Shown piece by piece: positions 15,702 through 23,294 of a stretch of DNA of 64,000 nt. Made by a program: the position numbers and the translations under genes. The notes beneath the pieces are model-generated. The model saw only the letters and a program-made list of their open reading frames with translations, did no database searches and had not been told where the DNA came from. This DNA is from Clostridia bacterium (lineage in GTDB: Bacteria > Bacillota > Clostridia > Christensenellales > Aristaeellaceae): positions 1 to 64,000 of the forward strand of contig JAFXCE010000002.1 of the NCBI GenBank assembly GCA_017521565.1, in the 5' to 3' direction. Within the stretch, counting starts at the first letter, position 1. Each line of letters starts with the position of its first letter.

Positions 15702-16904
15702 TCAGCCCGGAAGCTCAATCACGTAGATTTCCGAGCCGGAGGCAACCACAGCGCGGTTGTCTGAAATCATGCCCAGCATCGCCGTGATATTGACCGGCAG
15801 CGCATAGGCGGTAAAGGTCGTCTCCTCAAACGGGCATACGTACAGCGCATTCTGCGCAAAGCCATACACCGCGCGCGTGCCGAGCTTCGCCGCCAGACAC
15901 GGGCTGGGCAGATGCAGCACGCGGTCTACATTGCCGTACATCAGGCGCACGTTGCTGATGCTGATGCCCTCGCGGCTCTCCTGCGCCGGGATCAGCAGCT
16001 GATAGGTGATTTCCTTGTTTTCCTTTACGTCCTCGACGGTATAGCCATAGATCAGCGTCGGGTTGCTCTCTTCCAGCACGCGATAGTTGTAATGCATGAT
16101 CTGGCGCGTAGTCACGACATTCAGCTGACCGTCCTGATCGTAAATCATATACGCGATATGCTCGCCCAGGGAGCTCTTGCCCGTGGAAAGCTTGCCCGGC
16201 TGGAAGGTCTGCAGCTCGGTGGAGATAACGGTGCCCGTCGTGTCCAGACCAAGCACCCACATCAGCTCCGCTTCCTGCGCGCTTGAGGAGGTCAGCGCCC
16301 GGAAGAAGCCGATATCCAGCAGCGTCTGATCCTCAATCGTCACATTGTCCACGACCTGTCCGGCGGAATTGATGACCGAGACGACGCCATTGTCCGCCTC
16401 GCCCACGAACACCGCGACATATTCATCGCCCGCGCTGGCGAACTGGATCATATCCGACATTTTGTTGTTGTAAATCAGCCGGCCGCGGCTGTTGAGGATG
16501 TACAGGTCATTGCCCGACCAGGCGACAATCTTTTCCTGCGTCGCATCATAATCGGCGTTCGTGCCGATCTGATAGCTCCACTCGTTGCCGCCGGTTGCCG
16601 CCACGCAGTGCAGCGTCGTGCCGTCGTAGAAGATCACGCTGTCGCCAAAGGGCATGACATGCTGGGAGAGCGTCGCGCCGATGCGCGTCACCCTGCCGAT
16701 TCCCTCTCGCCCCGTTCCGCTCAGCGCATAGCTGATCACGACCATCACCATACCCGCCAGCGCCAGCAGCGCGACAAGCATTCTGACTTTATCGCTCACA
16801 GGATTCTTCTTCTTTTTCTTTTTGGCGTTCTCGCCCATATGATATCCGGCCAGCGTCGCGTTCGCGCCGCTCATATACGTCACACGCTTCTTTTTGCGTT
16901 CCAT
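15702..16904 (-). CDS. Membrane-anchored beta-propeller-like protein (DUF5711-like)
   Basis: A 400-residue protein with a very basic N-terminus (KKKKKKNPVSDK near residues 28-39), one transmembrane helix (about 41-62) and a large outside domain built of repeated short beta segments (IFYDGTTLHCV, YILNSRGRLIY, SVINSAGQVVD, IYVIELPG), as in PQQ-like or WD-like propellers. I recall the same pairing with cvpA in clostridial genomes under the DUF5711 label; this is family knowledge, not proof. Its function is unknown. It is the first gene of the long leftward run. Confidence 0.7.
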   Translation of the reverse strand: MERKKKRVTYMSGANATLAGYHMGENAKKKKKKNPVSDKVRMLVALLALAGMVMVVISYALSGTGREGIGRVTRIGATLSQHVMPFGDSVIFYDGTTLHCVAATGGNEWSYQIGTNADYDATQEKIVAWSGNDLYILNSRGRLIYNNKMSDMIQFASAGDEYVAVFVGEADNGVVSVINSAGQVVDNVTIEDQTLLDIGFFRALTSSSAQEAELMWVLGLDTTGTVISTELQTFQPGKLSTGKSSLGEHIAYMIYDQDGQLNVVTTRQIMHYNYRVLEESNPTLIYGYTVEDVKENKEITYQLLIPAQESREGISISNVRLMYGNVDRVLHLPSPCLAAKLGTRAVYGFAQNALYVCPFEETTFTAYALPVNITAMLGMISDNRAVVASGSEIYVIELPG

Positions 16905-17049
16905 GTACGTTCCCCTTTGATCACTTTTCCACTTTTGGAGCTATCCCAAAACCGCTCCAAAATCTTCGGGATTTATACTCCCAAAAAATCTTTGATTTAT
17001 CTCTCTTTTTGGCGCTGTCACGCCGCCATCCATCCGCGCCCTTTTGGGA

Positions 17050-17136
17050 TTATCCCCAGCTTATCCTCAGGTTTTCCACATACTTTTCCACACTTTTGTG
17101 GATAACTGTGGATAATTTGTGGATTATTGTGGACAA
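17050..17136. other. Helically phased DnaA-box cluster, candidate oriC element
   Basis: The 307-base gap between recF and the propeller-like gene (16905-17211) holds eight DnaA-box-like 9-mers. Plus-oriented: 17050 (TTATCCCCA), 17061 (TTATCCTCA), 17072 and 17084 (TTTTCCACA). Minus-oriented: 17097 and 17107 (TGTGGATAA, perfect), 17118 (TGTGGATTA), 17128 (TGTGGACAA). Starts are 10-13 bases apart, about one helical turn, and orientation flips in the middle. Flanks are T- and A-rich (16905-17020 and 17137-17200). Known oriC regions have such clusters near dnaA/dnaN/recF. No gene is visible in the gap. Confidence 0.7.
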
Positions 17137-17211
17137 CCCTTTGAAAAGTCTGTTTTTTCCTTTATCTGCTCAGAAAATCGTCTTTTCCCCAAAAGAGTAA
17201 GCGAGCGCGCT

Positions 17212-18306
17212 TTAAGCATGCAGCACACCGTTTTCAACGTGATACACCGCGCCTTGGCGCGCGCCTGCGAGGTCGGAAAGGTCTGTGCAGGTCACAAACG
17301 TCTGCACGCGGTCAATCCTCTCGATCAGTTGGCGCCTTCTGCCGGGGTCAAGCTCGCTCATCACGTCGTCCAGCATCAGAATCGGCGCTTCGCCCGTTTC
17401 CCGTGCGGCCATTTCCAGCTGCGCCAGCTTGAGCGAGAGCACGGCGCTGCGCTGCTGCCCCTGCGAGGCAAACGTGCGCGCCTCCTTGCCGTTGATTGTC
17501 ACGCCGATATCGTCGCGGTGAATGCCCACCGTCGTCGTCATCCGGCGCAGATCCTCATTTCTTGCGGCCTGAATCCGCGCAAGCAGCTCCTGCGCAATGT
17601 CGCCGCTTTCCGCCGTCTGGGAGATATACCACAGGCGCAGTTCCTCCCGTCCGTCCGTCAGGGAGGCATGCGCCGCTCTGGCGTCCTGAGAGAGCTGCTC
17701 GATCGCCTCGCGCCTGTTCTGCGCGATCTGCGCGCCCACGATGGCAAGCTGCTCGTCCCACATGTCCAGCGTCGGCAGCAGGGACGGATGCTTTGCAATC
17801 TCCTTGAGCAGGGCGTTTCGCTGGTTCAGCGTGCGCACAGCGCGCTGCAGCGCATAGAAATAGGATGGGCGCAGCTGAGAGAGCTGCATATCGATGAAGC
17901 GGCGCCGCTCCGCGGGGCCGCTTTTGACGATGCTCAGATCCTCCGGAGAAAAGAGCACGCCGCAGACATGCCCCAGCAGCTCGCCGATGCGCTCCGCCTG
18001 CCGCGCGCCGATGCGCACGGTTTTTTTCTTCTTCTGCGCTTTATCCAGCAGGATCGTCACCTCATGCGTGCCGTCCTGCTGCTCGGTCTGAATCTGTACC
18101 CGGGCGCTCTTCTCGCCCCAGCGGATCAGCTCCTCATCGCGCGACGTCCTGTGGCTGCGGCCCAGGCAGCACAGGTGCAGCGCCTCGAGGATGTTGGTCT
18201 TTCCCTGCGCGTTCGGCCCGGTGAATACGGTCACGCCGCTGTCAGGCGTGATGATCGCCTGCTCGTAGTTTCTGAAATTTTTGAGACTCAGCGATTTGAC
18301 GCGCAT
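17212..18306 (-). CDS. recF: DNA replication and repair protein RecF
   Basis: ABC-type ATPase that loads RecA at single-strand gaps. Seen in 364 residues: Walker A GPNAQGKT (30-37), the N-terminal start MRVKSLSLKNFRNYE, the signature-like SQGQQRSAVLSLKLAQLE, and Walker B ILMLDDVMSELD. Length is the usual 360-370. It lies 28 bases after dnaN, the classic order. The usual next gene, gyrB, does not follow; the DnaA-box cluster does. Confidence 0.96.
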   Translation of the reverse strand: MRVKSLSLKNFRNYEQAIITPDSGVTVFTGPNAQGKTNILEALHLCCLGRSHRTSRDEELIRWGEKSARVQIQTEQQDGTHEVTILLDKAQKKKKTVRIGARQAERIGELLGHVCGVLFSPEDLSIVKSGPAERRRFIDMQLSQLRPSYFYALQRAVRTLNQRNALLKEIAKHPSLLPTLDMWDEQLAIVGAQIAQNRREAIEQLSQDARAAHASLTDGREELRLWYISQTAESGDIAQELLARIQAARNEDLRRMTTTVGIHRDDIGVTINGKEARTFASQGQQRSAVLSLKLAQLEMAARETGEAPILMLDDVMSELDPGRRRQLIERIDRVQTFVTCTDLSDLAGARQGAVYHVENGVLHA

Positions 18307-18334
18307 AGAATCAATATCCTTTTTCTTTTGCTTG

Positions 18335-19438
18335 TTAGCTGTTGAACACGCGGACCGGCAGTACCAGATACAGATAGCCGTCGCCTTCCGTCGGGCAGAT
18401 CACGCACGGGCTGACGTTGGAATTAAAGCGCATAAAGACCTCATCGTCAGAAAGCGCCTTGAGCACATCGGTGATATAGCGGACGTTAAAGGCGATGGTC
18501 AGATCCTTGCCCTCGGTCGTCACGGCGATCTTTTCCTCCATATCGCCGTTTTCGGAATTGGAGGTGACAACCAGCATCTCGCCGTCAATTTTGAAACATA
18601 CCAGATTGCTCTTGCCCTCGCGCGCAATCAGGCTCGCGCGGTCAATCGCGCTGCCCAGCTCGCTGCGGCGAACGGCCACGCGGGTCTGCCACTCCTGCGG
18701 CAGAATCTGGCGATAGCGAATAAACTCGCCCTCAAGCAGACGGGCGACGATATGCGTCGCGCCCATATCAAGCTGCACATGGCTGCGGCTGAAGGTCAGG
18801 CTGACGCGCTCCTCCACATCGGAGAGGATCTTGGCGATATCGCCGAGCACCTTGCCGCCCACAACAGCGGAAACCGGCTGTTCCGGACCCTCGATATTTT
18901 CCTTGCGCAGCGCGAGGCGGAAGCCGTCAAGCGCAACCACGCGCATCTCGCTCTTTTCAATCTCCATCAGGCAGCCGGTGAGGATGGGGCGGCTCTCGTC
19001 CACCGCAATGGCGAACAGCGTGCGGCCGATCATATCGCGCAGCGTGCTCTGCGGCATGGCAAAGCTGCTGCCTGCAACCTGCGGCAGCTCCGGATACTCG
19101 ACCGGATCAAAGCCGGAAATCGTCGTGCGGACGCTCGCGCAGCGGATGGTTGCCTGCATGCGGTCGGAAACCGTGATGTCGCACAGGCCGCCCGGCAGCT
19201 TGCGCACGATTTCGCAAAGCAGCTTTCCGGGCAGGACAGCGCGTCCTTCTTCAATAAAGGTAGCGGGAATGATGGTTTCAATGCCCAGCGCAAGATCCGT
19301 ACAGATGAGGCGCAGGCCCTGTTCGCAGGATTCAAAGAGGATGCCCTCCAAAATGGGCTTGGGAGAGCGGACAGCCAGTGCGCGGCTGACGATGGAAAGG
19401 CTTGTATTCAGGTCGTTTGTATCGCAGGAAAAACGCAT
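18335..19438 (-). CDS. dnaN: DNA polymerase III beta subunit (sliding clamp)
   Basis: Ring-shaped processivity clamp. The 367-residue product starts MRFSCDTNDLNTSLSIVSRAL and ends with the conserved YLVLPVRV, with the three-domain clamp length. GGAGG lies 8 bases before this ATG; the longer frame (84 bases more) extends into the upstream box-rich region and is rejected. Normally dnaA precedes dnaN; here a split transketolase lies upstream instead, and dnaA is not in the window. Confidence 0.97.
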   Translation of the reverse strand: MRFSCDTNDLNTSLSIVSRALAVRSPKPILEGILFESCEQGLRLICTDLALGIETIIPATFIEEGRAVLPGKLLCEIVRKLPGGLCDITVSDRMQATIRCASVRTTISGFDPVEYPELPQVAGSSFAMPQSTLRDMIGRTLFAIAVDESRPILTGCLMEIEKSEMRVVALDGFRLALRKENIEGPEQPVSAVVGGKVLGDIAKILSDVEERVSLTFSRSHVQLDMGATHIVARLLEGEFIRYRQILPQEWQTRVAVRRSELGSAIDRASLIAREGKSNLVCFKIDGEMLVVTSNSENGDMEEKIAVTTEGKDLTIAFNVRYITDVLKALSDDEVFMRFNSNVSPCVICPTEGDGYLYLVLPVRVFNS

Positions 19439-19497
19439 ATCTTCAACCTCCATGGAGTAGTAGCAGTATATGGATTCAGCAGGAGTAGCCGTAGTGC

Positions 19498-19612
19498 GGT
19501 GGATAACTGGGATAAGTCCCAAAAAGCCAAAACAGAACTGACTTTTTGGCTGTGGAAAACCGGGGTAAAACCGTGAAAAATATCCACGCCTTTTCCACAG
19601 TATTGGGGATAA
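19498..19612. other. Second group of DnaA-box-like sequences, upstream of dnaN
   Basis: Between dnaN and the transketolase terminator (19439-19726): GGTGGATAA (19498), TGTGGAAAA (19551), TTTTCCACA (19591) and TGGGGATAA (19604), each one base from consensus, plus weaker ATATCCACG (19580). Known: in Bacillus a DnaA-box group sits between dnaA and dnaN. Here the group is kept but dnaA is missing. No gene and no clear promoter is seen in this stretch, which must contain the dnaN promoter. Confidence 0.5.
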
Positions 19613-19726
19613 CTTTAAGCCGTTTTACCGAGGGCGAAAAAGTCGCATAAAAAGGCAAATTCATTCATATTCAGTATTCGCTTTTTCCCTGTGAAATCCT
19701 TCATATACAGATAGAATAATGATATG

Positions 19727-19757
19727 AAAAAAGAGCGTTTCAAATGAAGCGCTCTTT
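19727..19757 (-). terminator. Terminator of the transketolase operon
   Basis: On the minus strand AAAGAGCG and CGCTCTTT form the stem core, continued by TTCA/TGAA, then a run of six T. It lies 16 bases after the transketolase stop. Confidence 0.85.
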
Positions 19758-19772
19758 GATAAACTTCTGTAA

Positions 19773-20690
19773 TCAGATGCCGTTTTCAACGGTGGCGGCG
19801 ATCTTCTCCGGGCTCAGGCCGTAGAAGTCGAGCAGCTCCGCCGGAGAAGCGGACTGGCCGAAGCAATCCGGCATGCCCAGCTTGGTCAGGCGTCCGCCAT
19901 GCTCGGCGATGACCGCGGCGACAGCGTCGCCCAGACCGCCGATGGTGGAATGCTCCTCGACGGTGAAGATCTTCATGTCCTTGGCGAGGGTCTTGACGAT
20001 TTCCTCGTCGAGCGGCTTGATCGTATGCATGTTCACGACGGTCACTTCGATGCCCTTGGCAGCGAGGATCTCAGCCGCCTTCATGCAGCTTTCGACCATC
20101 AGGCCGCAGGTGATCAGCGCGGCGCGCTCGCCCTTGCGCAGGATGTTCGCCTTGCCAACCTCAAAGGGCATGCCCTCGGAGAATACAGGGGTCGCCAGGC
20201 GGGCCAGACGCAGATAGACCGGGCCGTTGATCGCGGCAGCGGCGCGAACGGCGCGCTTGGCCTCCTCCGCGTCGCACGGGCAGAGGATGGTCATCCCCGG
20301 GAGAACGCGCATCAGCGCGATATCCTCAATTGCCTGATGGGTCGCGCCGTCCTCGCCGACGGTGATGCCGGCATGGGAGAACGCGATCTTGACGTTCAGG
20401 TTCGGATAGCATACGCCGTTGCGGATCTGCTCAAAGCAGCGGCTCGCAAACACGGCGAACGTGGAGCAGAACGGGATGTAGCCCATGCTCGAAAGACCCG
20501 CAGCCATGGTGATCATGTTCGCCTCGGCGATGCCGCTGTTGAAGAAGCGGTCCGGATGCGCCTTGGCAAAGTACTGGGTCATCGTGGAGCAGGAAAGGTC
20601 CGCATCCAGCGCGACGATCTTGTCGTTTTCAAAGCCGAGGGCGGCGAGTTCCTCGCCGTAGCCTACGCGCGTTGCCTTCTTTTCACTCAT
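19773..20690 (-). CDS. Transketolase, C-terminal subunit
   Basis: Pyrimidine-binding plus C-terminal domains of a split transketolase (pentose phosphate pathway, ThDP-dependent). In 305 residues: DADLSCSTMTQYF, the conserved GIAEANMITMAAGLS with the catalytic Glu, the FAVFASRCFEQIRN stretch, and the C-terminal domain with EEHSTIGGLGDAV. GGAGG is 9 bases before the ATG at 20690; the longer frame overlaps the partner gene and is rejected. It follows the N-terminal subunit by 4 bases. DXS is excluded by the split form and length. Confidence 0.93.
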   Translation of the reverse strand: MSEKKATRVGYGEELAALGFENDKIVALDADLSCSTMTQYFAKAHPDRFFNSGIAEANMITMAAGLSSMGYIPFCSTFAVFASRCFEQIRNGVCYPNLNVKIAFSHAGITVGEDGATHQAIEDIALMRVLPGMTILCPCDAEEAKRAVRAAAAINGPVYLRLARLATPVFSEGMPFEVGKANILRKGERAALITCGLMVESCMKAAEILAAKGIEVTVVNMHTIKPLDEEIVKTLAKDMKIFTVEEHSTIGGLGDAVAAVIAEHGGRLTKLGMPDCFGQSASPAELLDFYGLSPEKIAATVENGI

Positions 20691-20694
20691 GGTT

Positions 20695-21507
20695 TCAGCC
20701 CTCCAGTTCCTTAAGCGCAGCGGCGCCCTGTTCCTTATTCGGGGCCTTGCCGTGCCAGCCGGCCTGGTTTTCCATGAAGGAAACGCCCTTGCCCTTGGTG
20801 GTGTGGCAGAGAATGCAGCGCGGCTTGCCCGGGCATGCCGGGACGTCCAGCGCGGCGATAACCTGCTCAATGTCGTTGCCGTCCATAACCTCGATCAGAT
20901 CCAGACCAAACGCGCGCAGCTTCGCCGGGAAATCGCCAAGGCTCATGACCTCGTCGTTCGGGCCGTCGATCTGCAGACCGTTCCAGTCAAAGATGACGGT
21001 CAGGTTGTCGAGCTTATAATGCGCGGAAGCCATCAGCGCCTCCCAGACCATGCCTTCCTGGCTCTCGCCGTCGCCAAGCAGGGTGTAGATATGCTGCTTG
21101 CCGCCCATGGTCTTGGCGCCAAGCGCCATGCCAACAGCCACGGACACGCCGTGACCCAGGGAGCCGGTGGAAGCGTCCACGCCCGGGCACTTGTTGCGGT
21201 CCGGGTGACCCTGCAGCATGCCGCCGAGCTTGCGCAGACCGTTATATTCTTCCTTGGAGAAGAAGCCGTTGTTCGCCAGCACAGCATACAGCGCCGGCGC
21301 GGCATGGCCCTTGCTCAGAACAAAGCGGTCGCGCTCGGGCATGTCGGGCTTCGTCGGATCGACGTTCATTTTATAGCCATACAGCGCCGCAAGGATTTCA
21401 ACGGCGGACAGAGATCCGCCCGGATGACCGGAACCGGCCATCGTCAGCATCGAAACGATATCGCGGCGGATTACAGTGCACTGAGACTTGAGTGCCTGAA
21501 TTTCCAT
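20695..21507 (-). CDS. Transketolase, N-terminal subunit
   Basis: ThDP-binding half of the split transketolase, 270 residues. Seen: AGSGHPGGSLS near the N-terminus, SKGHAAPALYA, and the ThDP motif GDGESQEGMVWEAL...NLTVIFDWN (GDG...N pattern). AGGAGG precedes this ATG; 99 bases of upstream frame contain the promoter and are rejected. Split transketolase genes are common in Clostridia and archaea. The operon has a full-consensus promoter and lies divergent to a GntR regulator, which may control it. Confidence 0.94.
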   Translation of the reverse strand: MEIQALKSQCTVIRRDIVSMLTMAGSGHPGGSLSAVEILAALYGYKMNVDPTKPDMPERDRFVLSKGHAAPALYAVLANNGFFSKEEYNGLRKLGGMLQGHPDRNKCPGVDASTGSLGHGVSVAVGMALGAKTMGGKQHIYTLLGDGESQEGMVWEALMASAHYKLDNLTVIFDWNGLQIDGPNDEVMSLGDFPAKLRAFGLDLIEVMDGNDIEQVIAALDVPACPGKPRCILCHTTKGKGVSFMENQAGWHGKAPNKEQGAAALKELEG

Positions 21508-21577
21508 GATATTCCTCCTGACTGATTGTGAAAAAATAAAAGCCATCGGGACAACGTATTTGAAAAAATACCTGATT

Positions 21578-21606
21578 ATTATAAAAGTGTACATGCAGAA
21601 TGTCAA
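21578..21606 (-). promoter_or_regulatory. Full-consensus sigma-A promoter of the transketolase operon
   Basis: On the minus strand TTGACA (21601-21606), 17 bases, TATAAT (21578-21583). The untranslated leader is about 65 bases. Confidence 0.9.
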
Positions 21607-21666
21607 GTATTCTAATAATAGTTGATTTTTTGTCGATGCAATAAGTTAGATTGCACGATAAGGAGG

Positions 21667-21695
21667 TTGATAATTCGTCAATTCTGTGGTATAAT
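21667..21695 (+). promoter_or_regulatory. Sigma-A promoter of the GntR-trmO operon
   Basis: TTGATA (21667-21672), 17 bases, TATAAT (21690-21695) with a TG just before the -10. The predicted leader is unusually long, about 125 bases. Confidence 0.85.
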
Positions 21696-21729
21696 GGTCA
21701 GACGACAGATCTTATAAATCAAAAGAAAA

Positions 21730-21798
21730 CCAATCGGGAAAATCATTGGCTTATGGAATAGAAGAAACCTTGTCCGGCAGTCGGCACATGATGCCGGA
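21730..21798 (+). promoter_or_regulatory. Inverted repeats in the GntR gene leader, possible operator or RNA hairpins
   Basis: Two inverted repeats lie between promoter and start: CCAAT/ATTGG (21730-21734, 21745-21749) and TCCGGCA/TGCCGGA (21773-21779, 21792-21798). FadR-type GntR proteins bind short palindromes near their own promoter, so autoregulation is plausible but unproven. Confidence 0.3.
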
Positions 21799-21824
21799 TC
21801 AACAGGGAAGGATGGAAAAAATAT

Positions 21825-22529
21825 ATGGAGAGTGTCAGAAAGGCGCGTAAGCTTCCGGAGCAGATTGCGGATAAGCTCCGGGAGATGATCATTCAGGAAG
21901 GCATGAAGACCGGCAGCAAGCTTCCGGCCGAGAGCGAATTGATGGTTCGCTTCGGTGTGAGCCGCTCAACTGTGCGCGAGGCGGTCAAAATCCTGCAGAC
22001 GGAGCGCATTGTGGATATCCGTCAGGGACAGGGAACGTTCCTGTGCGCCATGCCGGGTCTGGCGGATGATCCGCTGGGGCTGCGCTTTGCCAATCAGGAA
22101 AAGCTGATTGCCGATCTGCTGGAAACCCGCCTGATCATCGAGCCGACCGTCGCAGCGCTGGCTGCGATGCGACGTCAGGAGAGCCATCTTGTCGAGATGA
22201 AGAATCTGCTGGATAAAATGGATAATGCTTATCTGCATGGCGAGGATTATACGCCGTTTGACTTTGAGTTTCATTCTGTTATCGCGCAGTGCACAGGCAA
22301 CGACGTTCTCAAGCGCCTCCTGCCGACGATTCACGAGTCCATTCAGGCGGGCTATCAGCATACCAAGCGCGTGGAGGGCAGCTATCAGCGCGCGAGCCAG
22401 TGTCATCTGGAGATGTATCGCGGCATTGCGGAGCAGGACAGCGAGCGTGCCCGTCACGCGGCGCAGCGCCATATGATGCAGACCATGAACGATTCCTGCG
22501 TTGAGGTGCCTGGGGTGCTGCTGAAATGA
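21825..22529 (+). CDS. GntR family (FadR subfamily, FCD domain) regulator
   Basis: DNA-binding repressor or activator of 234 residues. The N-terminal winged helix spans about residues 10-75 (PEQIADKLREMIIQEG, then KLPAESELMVRFGVSRSTVREA and GQGTFL). The C-terminal helical FCD domain binds a small carboxylate or sugar acid and often a metal (FDFEFHSVIAQCTGN, SQCHLEMYRGI, RARHAAQRHM histidines). The ribosome site is weak (AAGGATGG, 13 bases off). It overlaps trmO by 4 bases and diverges from the transketolase operon, its likeliest target. Confidence 0.9.
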   Translation: MESVRKARKLPEQIADKLREMIIQEGMKTGSKLPAESELMVRFGVSRSTVREAVKILQTERIVDIRQGQGTFLCAMPGLADDPLGLRFANQEKLIADLLETRLIIEPTVAALAAMRRQESHLVEMKNLLDKMDNAYLHGEDYTPFDFEFHSVIAQCTGNDVLKRLLPTIHESIQAGYQHTKRVEGSYQRASQCHLEMYRGIAEQDSERARHAAQRHMMQTMNDSCVEVPGVLLK

Positions 22530-23203
22530 AAACCATTGCGCACATTCATTGCGACTTTAAGGAGAAATTCGGAATTCCGCGTCAGAGCGGCCTTGTTCCG
22601 CAGACGCGGGCAAGGATCGTCTTTGAGCCGGAATACCGCAATCCGGATGCGCTGCGTGGTATCGACGGCTATTCCCATCTCTGGCTGATCTGGGCGTTTT
22701 CCAAGGCGGAGAGGGATACATGGTCGCCGACGGTGCGTCCGCCGCGGCTGGGCGGAAATACGCGCGTGGGCGTCTTTGCCACGCGGTCGCCGTTTCGCCC
22801 CAATGCAATCGGCCTTTCAAGCGTAACCCTTGAGGATGTACAGCTGCATACGCCGCAGGGACCGGTATTGATTGTAGGCGGCGCGGACCTGATGGACGGC
22901 ACGCCCATCTATGACATCAAGCCCTATCTGCCCTATGTGGACAGCCATCCCGAGGCGCGGGGCGGCTTTGGGGCAGAAAAGGCAGGATATGCGCTTTATG
23001 TGGTCTTTCCGTCGGAGCTTGAAGAGAAAATTGAGACGGATAAGCGCGCTGCGCTTAGAGGCGTGCTTGAAAACGATCCAAGACCTTCCTATCAGAATGA
23101 TCCGCAGCGCGTATACGGCGTTCGATTTGCACAGCATAATGTCAAATTCATGGTGAAGGACGGCGTGCTGACGGTGACGGAAATTGAGAATATCAAGGAA
23201 TGA
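22526..23203 (+). CDS. trmO: tRNA N6-threonylcarbamoyladenosine methyltransferase TrmO
   Basis: TsaA/TrmO family SAM enzyme that N6-methylates t6A37 in threonine tRNA. Seen in 225 residues: the start of the beta-barrel domain (IAHIHCDFKEKFGIPRQSG), the family block GIDGYSHLWLIWAFS, then TRVGVFATRSPFRPNAIGLS with its invariant Arg-Ser-Pro. A C-terminal half of normal size follows with DIKPYLPYVDS. Its ATG overlaps the regulator stop, so translation is coupled, but a functional link is not obvious. A strong terminator follows. Confidence 0.92.
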   Translation: MKTIAHIHCDFKEKFGIPRQSGLVPQTRARIVFEPEYRNPDALRGIDGYSHLWLIWAFSKAERDTWSPTVRPPRLGGNTRVGVFATRSPFRPNAIGLSSVTLEDVQLHTPQGPVLIVGGADLMDGTPIYDIKPYLPYVDSHPEARGGFGAEKAGYALYVVFPSELEEKIETDKRAALRGVLENDPRPSYQNDPQRVYGVRFAQHNVKFMVKDGVLTVTEIENIKE

Positions 23204-23215
23204 AAAATGATAAAG

Positions 23216-23253
23216 AAAACCGGAGGACGATGCAGCATCGTCCTCCGGTTTTA
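23216..23253. terminator. Bidirectional terminator after trmO
   Basis: AAAACCGGAGGACGATG pairs perfectly with its complement around the loop CAG: a 17-base stem with A4 and T4 ends, serving trmO and the convergent transglutaminase-like gene. Confidence 0.93.
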
Positions 23254-23294
23254 TGCGTATAGAGAGGGGATCAAGCGTGGATAAAGAATAGGCA

